Of a stretch of 34,485 nt of DNA, positions 26,948 to 34,400 are shown piece after piece. A model generated the notes under the pieces. It was not told the origin of the DNA, made no database searches, and saw nothing but the letters and a program-made list of their open reading frames with translations. Each line of letters starts with the position of its first letter. Position 1 is the first letter of the stretch. Made by a program: the position numbers and the translations under genes. The stretch comes from Candidatus Kapaibacterium sp. (GTDB lineage: Bacteria > Bacteroidota > Ignavibacteria > Kapaibacteriales > Kapaibacteriaceae), in the NCBI GenBank assembly GCA_018882585.1, contig VFFB01000015.1:1-34485 (forward strand). Direction: 5' to 3'.

Positions 26948-27661
26948 ATGAATAAAACGTTCGAAGAGGATCTCGACAAACTCCGCACGCGCCTGATCCG
27001 CATGGGCTCGCTGGTCGAAGAACAGGTCGAGTTTGCCATGCGCGCCCTGAACGAGGGCAACACCGAACTCGCTCGGATCGTGACGGAGCGTGACGATAAG
27101 ATCGACAAGCTCGATCTGAAGATCGACAAGCAATGCCAACGCATCTTCGCGCTCAACCAACCTGTGGCAACCGACCTGCGGCTGCTGCTTACGGCCATGA
27201 AGATCAACAACGAGCTTGAGCGCATCGGCGATCGCTCTGCCGATCTTGCGCAGATGGTCATCAACGACCCCCGCACCGTCCAACTGGGCCAGCGCATCGG
27301 CATCAACCGCATCACGCAGGCCACCTACGTGATGATCAAGTCCAGCCTTGATTCGTTCATCAACAACGATCCCGAGCTGGCGCACCATATTCTTCCGACC
27401 GATGATACCGTCGACCGTCTGTACGACTCGCTTCATGCTGACCTGGTCCGCGAAATGGCAGCCGATCCATCACTCATCGAACCTGGTGCAAGGGTTATTT
27501 TGGCCCTGCACGAGATCGAGCGGATGGCGGATCATGCTACCAACATCGCCGAGAACGTGATTTTCCTCATTGAAGCAAAGCTTGTACGCCACCGCTCCGT
27601 AACCAACGACGATGCGTCGTCACGTGGCGATGAGGCCCAAGCGGCAGAAGAGAATGGCTGA
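26948..27661 (+). CDS. phoU: Phosphate-signalling regulator PhoU
   Basis: 237 residues, all helical, with two repeats each carrying the metal-binding E-x3-D motif: NNELERIGDRSADLAQM in the first and LHEIERMADHATNIAENV in the second. PhoU links PstSCAB activity to the PhoR kinase and represses the Pho response when phosphate is plentiful. phoR and phoB are not in the window. The stop overlaps rmlA by eight bases. The C-terminal tail is short and acidic. Confidence 0.95.
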   Translation: MNKTFEEDLDKLRTRLIRMGSLVEEQVEFAMRALNEGNTELARIVTERDDKIDKLDLKIDKQCQRIFALNQPVATDLRLLLTAMKINNELERIGDRSADLAQMVINDPRTVQLGQRIGINRITQATYVMIKSSLDSFINNDPELAHHILPTDDTVDRLYDSLHADLVREMAADPSLIEPGARVILALHEIERMADHATNIAENVIFLIEAKLVRHRSVTNDDASSRGDEAQAAEENG

Positions 27662-28526
27662 GACCTGCGGTATTATTCTTGCCGGCGGCGCCGGTACACG
27701 CCTGCATCCAATGACTGCAGTGGTGTCGAAGCAACTGCAACCGGTGTATGACAAGCCGATGATCTATTATCCGCTGTCGACACTGATGCTGGCAGGGATC
27801 CGCGACATCCTGATCATCTCGACACCGCACGATGTTCCGCACTTCCAGCGGTTACTCGGCGACGGGTCGCGCCTTGGCATCTCCATCACGTATGCCGTCC
27901 AGGATGCGCCGCGAGGTATTGCCGAAGCGTTCATCATCGGACGCGAGTTCATCGGCACACGACGTGTATGCCTGATCCTTGGCGACAACCTGTTCTACGG
28001 CAAGCTTGACTTCCTTCGCAAGGCATTAGCCTCGGATGCACCTGCCATTGTTTTCGGCTATCGCGTCCAAGATCCCGAGCGCTATGGTGTTGCCGAAGTG
28101 GACGCTACCGGCAAGGTGATCTCGATCGAAGAGAAACCGGCCCACCCCAAGTCCAACCTTGCCATCCCGGGCCTGTATGTCTACGGTCCTGATGTCTGCG
28201 ATATTGCAGCCAACTTGCAACCAAGTGCAAGGGGCGAGGTCGAGATCACGGATGTACACAAGGTGTATCTCGAGCAAGGCCGCCTTCATCTGATCGAACT
28301 CGGTCGAGGCCTGGCGTGGCTCGACACCGGTACTCCCGAGAGCTTGATCGAGGCCGGAACCTTTATTCACGCCATCGAGAAACGTCAGGGCATGAAGATC
28401 GCCTGCCTCGAAGAAGTAGCCCTTCGACAAGGCTTCATCGATACCGAAGCCTACGGCTCTGTCGTTGCTGCACTCCCCCGCTCCGACTATCGCCGCTACT
28501 GCGAATCTCTGCTGGGCGGCCTATGA
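27654..28526 (+). CDS. rmlA: Glucose-1-phosphate thymidylyltransferase-type nucleotidyltransferase
   Basis: 290 residues. IILAGGAGTRLHPMTAVVSKQLQPVYDKPMIYYPLSTLMLAGI is the RmlA start with the nucleotide loop; LILGDNLFYG, VFGYRVQDPERYGVAEVD, SIEEKPAHPKSNLAIPGLYVYGPDV and EITDVHKVYLEQGRL are close to canonical RmlA/RfbA. It makes dTDP-glucose, the entry to dTDP-rhamnose and other surface sugars. rmlB, rmlC and rmlD are not adjacent. The Met at 27654 overlaps phoU by eight bases, which ties surface-sugar supply to the phosphate operon; nhaA overlaps the stop. Confidence 0.94.
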   Translation: MAETCGIILAGGAGTRLHPMTAVVSKQLQPVYDKPMIYYPLSTLMLAGIRDILIISTPHDVPHFQRLLGDGSRLGISITYAVQDAPRGIAEAFIIGREFIGTRRVCLILGDNLFYGKLDFLRKALASDAPAIVFGYRVQDPERYGVAEVDATGKVISIEEKPAHPKSNLAIPGLYVYGPDVCDIAANLQPSARGEVEITDVHKVYLEQGRLHLIELGRGLAWLDTGTPESLIEAGTFIHAIEKRQGMKIACLEEVALRQGFIDTEAYGSVVAALPRSDYRRYCESLLGGL

Positions 28527-29860
28527 GCGCCCGACGTCGGATCAGCACCATTGCCAGCACCATCGGTACAACCTTTCAGGACTTCGTAGCCTCGTCAACG
28601 GCCGGAGGCATCATCATTCTGGTCTTCACGGCCGTGGCCATGCTCTGGATCAACTCTCCCTGGAGCGCGTCGTACGAGCATCTCATCCATGCGCCGATCA
28701 ACATTCAGCTGTTCTCGCTGACGCTGAACTTTTCGTTCGCCCACTTCGTGAACGATGCGTTGATGGTGATCTTCTTCGTGGCCGTTGGTCTCGAGATCAA
28801 ACGTGAATTGCTGGTGGGTGAGCTCTCGTCGCGCAAGCGCGCCCTGCTGCCCATGATCGCCGCCGTCTTTGGCATGGTTGGACCTGCGCTGATCTACCTG
28901 GCATTCAATGGCGGGACCGAGGCGGCACGCGGCTGGGGAACGCCGGTGGCCACCGATATTGCCTTTGCGCTTGGTGTGCTGGCGCTTGTGGGACCTCGCG
29001 TGCCGCTTGGCATCAAGGTCTTCCTTGCGGCGCTTGCCATCGTCGACGACCTGCTGAGCGTCCTTGTGATCGCCCTGTTCTACTCGTCGAGTCTGAACAT
29101 GGAGATGCTCATGTGGTCTGGCATTGTCGCCGGCATCCTGTTCATGGGCAATCGACTAGGCATCTACTCCATCAAGTTCTACGTCCTTGGCGGACTCGTC
29201 CTGTGGGTCTGCGTGCTGTCGAGCGGCATTCACGCCACCATTGCGGGCGTCGTGCTTGCCATGACCATTCCGGCGCGCCGCAAGCTGAACGGTCCGGAGT
29301 TCTTTACCAAGGCACGGACGTTGATGGACGAGGTGCTGCGACGTCCCGACGTTGACGTCAACGAGGCAACGCAGATGGATGCCGTGCATGACCTTGAGAA
29401 ACTTGCCGAGCGTGTACAGACGCCATTGCATCGGATCGAACATGCGCTGCAGCCCTACGTCGCATTCGTCATCATGCCGATCTTCGCCCTGGTCAATGCC
29501 GGCGTTGCCATCAACGCGTCGCTCCTTGGCGGACTGCTGTCGCCAGTCTCCTTGGGTATTGCCCTTGGTCTGTTCGTCGGCAAACAACTTGGCGTCACCC
29601 TCTCCGTGTGGGCCAGCGTCCGCCTTGGCATTGCCGACCTGCCGCAGGGTTCATCCATGAGGCAGATCTACGGCGTTTCGCTGCTGTGCGGTATCGGCTT
29701 CACGATGGCACTCTTCGTTGCCAATCTTGCCTTCCTTGATCCAGCGCATCTTGACGCCGCCAAGCTGGCCATCCTGCTGGGCTCGACAACGTCAGCCATC
29801 GTCGGATCGATCGTTCTTCGAGGGTCGCTCGCTGCCCCTTCACCAACACCAACGGCATGA
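28523..29860 (+). CDS. nhaA: Na+/H+ antiporter NhaA
   Basis: 445 residues, about 12 membrane helices. NDALMVIFFVAVGLEIKREL, WGTPVATDIAFALGVLALVG and the ion-binding pair Asp175-Asp176 in AALAIVDDLLSVLVIALFY (equivalent to D163/D164 of E. coli) are clear, as are SGIHATIAGVVLAMTIP, MPIFALVNAGV and YGVSLLCGIGFTMALFVANLAF. It exchanges Na+ for protons at the inner membrane. Between the halves is a longer hydrophilic loop (about residues 255-310). It overlaps rmlA and the DUF4286 gene by four bases each. Confidence 0.95.
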   Translation: MSARRRISTIASTIGTTFQDFVASSTAGGIIILVFTAVAMLWINSPWSASYEHLIHAPINIQLFSLTLNFSFAHFVNDALMVIFFVAVGLEIKRELLVGELSSRKRALLPMIAAVFGMVGPALIYLAFNGGTEAARGWGTPVATDIAFALGVLALVGPRVPLGIKVFLAALAIVDDLLSVLVIALFYSSSLNMEMLMWSGIVAGILFMGNRLGIYSIKFYVLGGLVLWVCVLSSGIHATIAGVVLAMTIPARRKLNGPEFFTKARTLMDEVLRRPDVDVNEATQMDAVHDLEKLAERVQTPLHRIEHALQPYVAFVIMPIFALVNAGVAINASLLGGLLSPVSLGIALGLFVGKQLGVTLSVWASVRLGIADLPQGSSMRQIYGVSLLCGIGFTMALFVANLAFLDPAHLDAAKLAILLGSTTSAIVGSIVLRGSLAAPSPTPTA

Positions 29861-30168
29861 TCTACTACACTGTGACCGTGCGGGTGCCGCTCGACCTTGT
29901 CGAAGATTGGCGCACGTGGATGCTTGCCGTACACATACCGGACGTGCTGGCAACAGGCCAGTGGGAAGACGGAACGCTGCTGCTGCAGCTTGAACCGGCC
30001 GAGGCCGACGCCGTGATCTTCCAAGTGCGCTATCGCACGACGTCGATGCAGCGCTACGACGAGTACCGAGCAAACCATGCGCCCCGATTGCAGGCCGAAC
30101 ACACGAACCGTTATGGTACGCGTGTGACGGCGATGCGCACCGTGCATGTGGCTGAGCAGCAGACGTGA
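29857..30168 (+). CDS. DUF4286 family protein
   Basis: 103 residues: MIYYTVTVRVPLDLVEDWRTWMLAVHIPDVLATGQW and HAPRLQAEHTNRYGTRVTAMRTV match DUF4286, a small ferredoxin-fold-like family common in Bacteroidota with no established function. ATGA overlap with nhaA makes it the last gene of the phosphate run. The part from residue 74 (30077 onward) is repeated almost exactly at 32700-32771. Confidence 0.85.
   Translation: MIYYTVTVRVPLDLVEDWRTWMLAVHIPDVLATGQWEDGTLLLQLEPAEADAVIFQVRYRTTSMQRYDEYRANHAPRLQAEHTNRYGTRVTAMRTVHVAEQQT
30077..30148 (+). repeat. 72-bp direct repeat, copy A (3' end of the DUF4286 gene)
   Basis: Aligns without gaps to 32700-32771 with two mismatches (30081 and 30141). Sequence on both sides differs between copies. 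Confidence 0.95.
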
Positions 30169-30277
30169 GGGGTCACCGCGGTTCACGATAGCGTCTATCC
30201 AGATCCGCTACAGCTACGGCGTCTCGTATCTCACCGAACCGGCCAGCATCACTGGAGTTTGGGTTTGAACCTTGCGT

Positions 30278-30625
30278 TTAGATCTCTTCAAGACAATCCT
30301 TGATGATCTTCTTCATCTGCCGTAGCTCCTTGATCTTGTCGTCGAGTGCCTGAAGCTTGCGCTCAAGGATCTGTCGTTTTTCTCGCTTCGTGTACGTGTC
30401 TTTATACCACGCATCAATGATCTCGCTGATCTCCTGCAGCGTAAATCCAGCAGACTTGGCGTCAAGAATGAGTTCCAGACGATCTACAGATTCCTCGTCG
30501 TAATGCAGGTGGTTATTCGAGGTGATTGTCGGGTCGCGATGACCGCGAACAAGCCCGTATCGTTCATAGAACCGAATTGTGTGGACGCTTACGCCCGCGC
30601 GTTTTGCCAGCTCGTTGATCAGCAT
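30278..30625 (-). CDS. MerR-family transcriptional regulator
   Basis: 115 residues. MLINELAKRAGVSVHTIRFYERYGLV is the winged helix-turn-helix of the MerR family; residues 30-75 hold the wing and second helix pair (LHYDEESVDRLELILDAKSAGFTLQEISEII), and 80-115 form a dimerising coiled coil rich in Lys/Glu. The short, Cys-poor tail gives no hint of a metal ligand. It is divergent from a short-chain dehydrogenase pseudogene across a MerR-like dyad operator, so that gene was probably its target. Bases upstream of 30625 in frame are not coding. The last 78 bases recur identically at the window edge. Confidence 0.88.
   Translation of the reverse strand: MLINELAKRAGVSVHTIRFYERYGLVRGHRDPTITSNNHLHYDEESVDRLELILDAKSAGFTLQEISEIIDAWYKDTYTKREKRQILERKLQALDDKIKELRQMKKIIKDCLEEI
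30282..30359 (-). repeat. Direct repeat, copy A (3' end of merR)
   Basis: Identical over 78 bases to 34408-34485, where the window stops, so the true repeat may be longer. The two copies diverge immediately past the merR stop region. Confidence 0.97.
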
Positions 30626-30656
30626 TGACGTTGTTGCCTGTGAATAACTGTACGTC

Positions 30657-30680
30657 AACCATAGACTATGCTCTAAGGTT
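30657..30680. promoter_or_regulatory. MerR-type dyad operator with 19-bp spaced promoter
   Basis: Arms AACCATAGAC (30657-30666) and CTCTAAGGTT (30671-30680) form an imperfect 24-bp dyad with AACC/GGTT ends and TAGA/TCTA inner matches. On the plus strand a -35-like TCAACC (30655-30660) and a TAACAC (30680-30685) are 19 bases apart, the long spacing typical of MerR-activated promoters. It lies 32 bases from the merR start and 79 bases before the dehydrogenase remnant. Confidence 0.6.
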
Positions 30681-30705
30681 AACACAAAGGCGATTATCGC
30701 TGTAG

Positions 30706-30722
30706 GTTGGAAGAGTTCCAAC
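30706..30722 (+). promoter_or_regulatory. Small perfect hairpin in the dehydrogenase leader
   Basis: GTTGGAA and TTCCAAC pair perfectly around GAG, followed by GATTCTTTT. Short stem and a weak T-run; could be an attenuator-like terminator or a second operator. Confidence 0.35.
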
Positions 30723-30758
30723 GATTCTTTTCTCAAGCACATCAAAGGCAGATCAATC

Positions 30759-30888
30759 ATGGCAGCAAAGACAGTACTTATCACGGGATCGAACAGCGGG
30801 ATCGAACAGCGGGATCGGCAAGGCTGCGGCAACGCTGTTTTCACAAGCCGGCTGGAATGTCGCCGCAACGATGCGCACCATCGAATAG
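30759..30888 (+). pseudogene. Short-chain dehydrogenase/reductase, frameshifted and truncated
   Basis: ATG 30759 opens MAAKTVLITGSNSGI, the start of the SDR nucleotide-binding motif TGxxxGIG. A 13-bp unit, GGGATCGAACAGC, is present twice in a row (30785-30810) and shifts the frame. Removing one copy restores GSNSGIGKAAATLFSQAGWNVAATMRTIE, a normal SDR N-terminus, up to a stop at 30886. Nothing recognisable as SDR follows 30900, and hipA ends at 30978, so the gene is both frameshifted and cut short. It faces merR across the dyad operator, a common MerR-SDR arrangement. Confidence 0.85.
30785..30817 (+). repeat. 13-bp tandem duplication causing the frameshift
   Basis: Two full 13-bp units followed by the first seven bases of a third (GGGATCG). 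The undisrupted gene would already have GGGATCG twice, 13 bp apart, a natural substrate for replication slippage. Confidence 0.9.
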
Positions 30889-30977
30889 GGTACCGACCAT
30901 TCGAGTTGACAAACATCAACCACGCATCGACGACAAAAGAGCTCACTCCCCCGGCATTCATGCGTCTGAATGGATCG

Positions 30978-32234
30978 CTAGTGGTTGAACGCTTGCTGCA
31001 TTTGATGTATCTCCTGCCGCGAAAGGCCGATCTTCTTCGCCTCATCAGACCATGTGGACACGATTGACGCCATGTACGCGATCAGCTCTTTGGCTCGAAG
31101 CGATGAGACTCTGAAGGAGGGTGCAACATCTTCGACGAGAGCAAGATCAAGGAGATTATCTGTCTCACTGATGTTCAGACGCAATCCTGTTCCAAAGGGC
31201 ACCGGGTTAATGTCATACACCGGTGCGAGCTGCCACATCCCATCAGGTCCGAGCAGAAAGCTATGATTTCGAAGATGATCATCCGTGTTCGCTATCAGAA
31301 CGTTCAAGAGAATTCGCTTCCACAGTTCTTCAAGCTGCTGTGAAACGTTCGAGCAATGACGGACGATAAAGTCAGCAAGATCAAGGTAGCTTACCCCTGT
31401 TGTATGGTCATCGCCATCCTGCCGACCCAGAAGAGTCATCGCAGACGCCGCATGAATTCGTCCGCCATTACCGGAGCGGTCAAAGCGTTTGCTCAATAGT
31501 GTGCTGTGCCCCATTCCGAAACGTTCGAGTCGCACAGTAGGTGTGTTGATTCCACACCTTGCAGCCAGTGTCGTTACCAGGTACTCCCAAGCCGCCACAT
31601 TCCACGAATCCGATCGACTAGGGAACTTCGCGATCCAAAGATTACCGTCAGGATCAATGACGCTTGCCTTTGGCCGAGCACCACCAAGTGAGGAACCGGG
31701 TGCAAGAAGTTGCAATAGACGAGCCAACTCATGCTCATCAGCATTACCTTGTTCGTAGGACAGACTAACCTCTTGGAGCTTCCGTAACGATGTTAGCGGC
31801 GGTGCTGCATAGGTATCATTATCATCGAGGAACGGCCCGTCAGGGCTGAGCTGAAATCGAAGTCCACCGAAGCGTCCCGCGTCATGGACACCGAGAAGGA
31901 AATCGCTATCGAGCATCCTGCCGGGTTCGACTCCCTGCTGCCTTGCCAGGTATGACGCTCGCTGCTGCATGATGGTTCTTCCCCAACGATCAGGAGCAGA
32001 GTCCATGAACACGCCGAACATAGACCTACCAGCCGAAACGTACTGAGGACCAGAGAATAGCTTCAGATCAGGATCGATCACAACCGCGGATTTGCTGCGA
32101 AGCCACGACGGGTCGTACGTGAAGGAAAATGTCTCCCTACCCCGTGCTGCGTGAACATTCAGCTCACCAACGCGGACGGGTCCACCAAGACCAATCCAGT
32201 CTGCAACAACATGTATCGTCCGGGACGCGCTCAT
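30978..32234 (-). CDS. hipA: HipA-family serine/threonine kinase toxin
   Basis: 418 residues. An N-terminal subdomain is followed by the Gly/Ser-rich ATP loop GSSLGGARPKAS (180-191), LLSKRFDR, the catalytic loop IANTDDHLRNHSFLL (NTDDH at 316-320) and the DFG-equivalent YDINP (340-344). This is the HipA fold. In E. coli HipA phosphorylates glutamyl-tRNA synthetase and induces dormancy; the target here is unknown. All catalytic motifs look intact. ATG 32234 follows the hipB stop by five bases, in the usual antitoxin-toxin order. The region is more AT-rich than the chromosome to its left. Confidence 0.9.
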   Translation of the reverse strand: MSASRTIHVVADWIGLGGPVRVGELNVHAARGRETFSFTYDPSWLRSKSAVVIDPDLKLFSGPQYVSAGRSMFGVFMDSAPDRWGRTIMQQRASYLARQQGVEPGRMLDSDFLLGVHDAGRFGGLRFQLSPDGPFLDDNDTYAAPPLTSLRKLQEVSLSYEQGNADEHELARLLQLLAPGSSLGGARPKASVIDPDGNLWIAKFPSRSDSWNVAAWEYLVTTLAARCGINTPTVRLERFGMGHSTLLSKRFDRSGNGGRIHAASAMTLLGRQDGDDHTTGVSYLDLADFIVRHCSNVSQQLEELWKRILLNVLIANTDDHLRNHSFLLGPDGMWQLAPVYDINPVPFGTGLRLNISETDNLLDLALVEDVAPSFRVSSLRAKELIAYMASIVSTWSDEAKKIGLSRQEIHQMQQAFNH

Positions 32235-32239
32235 GGTGA

Positions 32240-32557
32240 TCAAGTTCCTCTTCGCGTCGACACCCGTTTCCGTGCGGCAAGTCCGAGGTCCTGAAGTTTT
32301 CGGCCCAGCTCATCGTTACTGGCCGCCGTGCCGAGCCCTGTCTCCAGACCAAGGACAACCAAGACCTGCAGGTATGCTCCGATGGAGACCGATGGCGTGC
32401 CCGCCTCAATACGCATGAGTGTCAGCCGGCTGATGCCGGCGCGCTCAGCAACCTGCTCGGCCGTGAGCGAGCGCCGAAGGCGTGCCAGACGAATGTCCCC
32501 GCCGAGGCCCTCAAGGACACGTCGATGCTTTGGAAGAATGATTTCATCGGTATTCAT
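32240..32557 (-). CDS. hipB: HipB-type XRE antitoxin
   Basis: 105 residues from MNTDEIILPKHRR; an ATG 21 bases earlier (32578) is possible. RLARLRRSLTAEQVAERAGISRLTLMRIEAGTPSVSIGAYLQVLVVLGL is a textbook XRE helix-turn-helix, followed by DELGRKLQDLGLAARKR. HipB proteins bind their operator and hold HipA inactive. It is five bases upstream of hipA, so the two form one unit. Confidence 0.88.
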   Translation of the reverse strand: MNTDEIILPKHRRVLEGLGGDIRLARLRRSLTAEQVAERAGISRLTLMRIEAGTPSVSIGAYLQVLVVLGLETGLGTAASNDELGRKLQDLGLAARKRVSTRRGT

Positions 32558-32698
32558 AATGTTCTCTAAACGTCTCATTATGTGCGTTATTGTTCAATCT
32601 ACGGTACATTATTTGAAACAGAGAGCAACCATTTTCCCTCTCGGACATCCTACCTGTTACGGCGAGAGCTACCATGACTCACCGAGCCTACGTCCTCA

Positions 32699-32791
32699 CA
32701 TGCACCCCGATTGCAGGCCGAACACACGAACCGTTATGGTACGCGTGTGACGGCGATGCGCACGGTGCATGCGAGCAGACCGATGGCGTAA
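32699..32791 (+). pseudogene. Remnant of a DUF4286 gene (3' end, second copy)
   Basis: In frame it reads HAPRLQAEHTNRYGTRV, then TAMRTVHASRPMA and a stop. Bases 32700-32771 match 30077-30148 at 70 of 72 positions. It lacks a start and the first 73 codons, and the last few codons differ from the intact gene. Confidence 0.9.
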
Positions 32792-32849
32792 AGGATACGT
32801 CGGATAACGACGTCAGGCTGTTAAATCACGCAATTATTGCGTCCGTATA

Positions 32850-32859
32850 TTGCGCGCAA
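32850..32859. promoter_or_regulatory. Palindrome TTGCGCGCAA upstream of fic
   Basis: A perfect 10-bp palindrome 22 bases before the GTG start of fic. The Fic protein has its own N-terminal winged helix, so this could be an autoregulatory site; chance is possible for so short a palindrome. Confidence 0.3.
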
Positions 32860-32881
32860 CGTCAAATGCGCAAGTATCATT

Positions 32882-34279
32882 GTGTCGAATCGCATACCAC
32901 CAAACGCCATTGATGCCCTTATAGGGATTATTGCCGCGCATGAACGTGGCGCTGCTCTTGAGGACATTGCGCCATTGTGTTCGGATGTTCCACGGCGGAC
33001 ACTTCAGCATCGATTGTCGGTTCTGGTCAGCCAGCAGCGAATCATTCGGGTTGGAAAGGGGCGTGCCACGCGCTACCATCATGTACGAACGCTAACGCTG
33101 CGAGAGCAGACCGAGCGCTATCGTGCGGATGACCCCGCGTCGAATATCTCAGCAACACTTCGGCTGACGCCAGAGGGCAAAGAGGTCCAGCAATTGGTAC
33201 GTTTGCCAGTGGTAGCTCGAACGCCGGTAGCATACAACCCGGACTTCCTCCATGCGTACCGTCCGAACGAGACCTTCTATCTGTCGTCGGATACTCGAAC
33301 GGAACTGCTCGAATGCGGTCGCACGCTCGACGCTGTGCGACCTGCCGGAACGTACATCAAAACGATGTACAACCGACTCCTGATCGATCTGTCGTGGAAC
33401 TCTTCCAGGCTTGAGGGAAGCACCTACTCGCTGCTCGAGACCGAGCATCTGTTCACACAGGGTCGCATCGCCGATGGGGCGAACCTGCATGACGTCCAGA
33501 TGATCTTGAATCACAAGACGGCCATTGACATGCTTGTTGAACAGCAGGAAGACATCAATCTCAATAGGTTTACGATATTAGGATTGCACAACATTCTCTC
33601 GGACAATCTGCTTGCCGATTCCAGTGCCCAGGGACGGCTTCGCAAGCGTCCGGTTGGAATTGCAGGCACTGTCTATCTTCCACTGGAAGTCCCGCAGCTG
33701 ATCGATGAGTATTTCGGCGCAATACTCGATACCGCAGTCGCGATCAAGGATCCATTCGAGCAGGCCTTCTTCGTGATGGTGCACCTTCCGTATCTGCAGC
33801 CCTTCGAAGATGTCAACAAGCGCGTCTCACGTCTTACCGCAAACATCCCGTTCATACGGGAGAATCTCAGCCCCTTGTCCTTCGTCGACGTACCCGTTAC
33901 CGAATACATCGAAGGACTTCTCGGTGTATATGAACTCAATCGTATCGAGCTTCTTCGCGACGTGTTCGTCTGGGCCTACAAACGATCCTGTCTGCGCTAC
34001 TCGGCCATGCGGCGCACGCTCGGCGAGCCCGATCCGTTTCGGTTGCACCATAGAAACGCCTTGTATGCAACGATCGCAGAGGTCGTCCGCGCCCGAATGG
34101 ACCGCACCTCGGCGGTGGCCTTCATCCGAATGCGGGCCACAGAATCTGTGTCCGATGTCGACAGGTCCCGTTTCGTCGAAGTCTGCGAGACCGAGATCAT
34201 GAATCTGCACGAAGGCAACATCGCTCGCTTCCGTCTGCGGCCGTCAGAGTTCATGGAATGGAAGGAAGCATGGCAGTAG
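32882..34279 (+). CDS. Winged-helix Fic-domain protein with a noncanonical active site
   Basis: 465 residues from GTG 32882; a TTG at 32837 is the only earlier option. Residues 1-70 resemble a winged helix (AALEDIAPLCSDVPRRTLQHRLSVL, then RIIRVGKGRATRYH). The Fic part has an inhibitory-helix motif (S/T)xxxE(G/N), Ser174 to Glu178-Gly179 in SSRLEG, and a Fic loop at 33797-33832 reading QPFEDVNKRVSR where the canonical loop is HxFxDGN(G/K)RxxR. The catalytic His is Gln306 and the GN pair is VN. The surrounding HLPYLQPF and SRLTANIPFI are well formed, so it looks like a distinct subfamily, not decay. AMPylation activity is therefore doubtful. The gene sits alone between a DUF4286 remnant and a second merR end. 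Confidence 0.82.
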   Translation: MSNRIPPNAIDALIGIIAAHERGAALEDIAPLCSDVPRRTLQHRLSVLVSQQRIIRVGKGRATRYHHVRTLTLREQTERYRADDPASNISATLRLTPEGKEVQQLVRLPVVARTPVAYNPDFLHAYRPNETFYLSSDTRTELLECGRTLDAVRPAGTYIKTMYNRLLIDLSWNSSRLEGSTYSLLETEHLFTQGRIADGANLHDVQMILNHKTAIDMLVEQQEDINLNRFTILGLHNILSDNLLADSSAQGRLRKRPVGIAGTVYLPLEVPQLIDEYFGAILDTAVAIKDPFEQAFFVMVHLPYLQPFEDVNKRVSRLTANIPFIRENLSPLSFVDVPVTEYIEGLLGVYELNRIELLRDVFVWAYKRSCLRYSAMRRTLGEPDPFRLHHRNALYATIAEVVRARMDRTSAVAFIRMRATESVSDVDRSRFVEVCETEIMNLHEGNIARFRLRPSEFMEWKEAWQ

Positions 34280-34400
34280 GGGGCATTGAAGCACGAGGGG
34301 GTGATTCAGCGTGCGAATATCTGGATCTCGTTTGTTGGAACAGGTTGTGCCCTCAGCTACATGCCTGATGTGCAACACGAAGTAACTCGAAGCTCCGTTG

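Larger units (their letters stand above)
32558..32881. other. Intergenic stretch between hipB and fic holding a gene remnant
   Basis: AT-rich, with no intact gene. It must contain the promoters for hipBA (minus) and fic (plus). The only recognisable content is the DUF4286 remnant and a palindrome before fic. I see no clear -7 consensus. Confidence 0.5.

Noticed and set aside
26114-27436. 440-residue open frame on the minus strand
   Set aside because: Antisense to pstB and phoU, both unmistakable; no family motif in the translation.
30759-31067. 102-residue plus-strand frame continuing from the dehydrogenase start
   Set aside because: After residue 15 it is a frameshifted reading and then antisense of hipA; treated as a pseudogene.
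32674-32913. 79-residue frame starting MTHRAYVLTC
   Set aside because: It reads the DUF4286 remnant in the wrong frame and has no family features.
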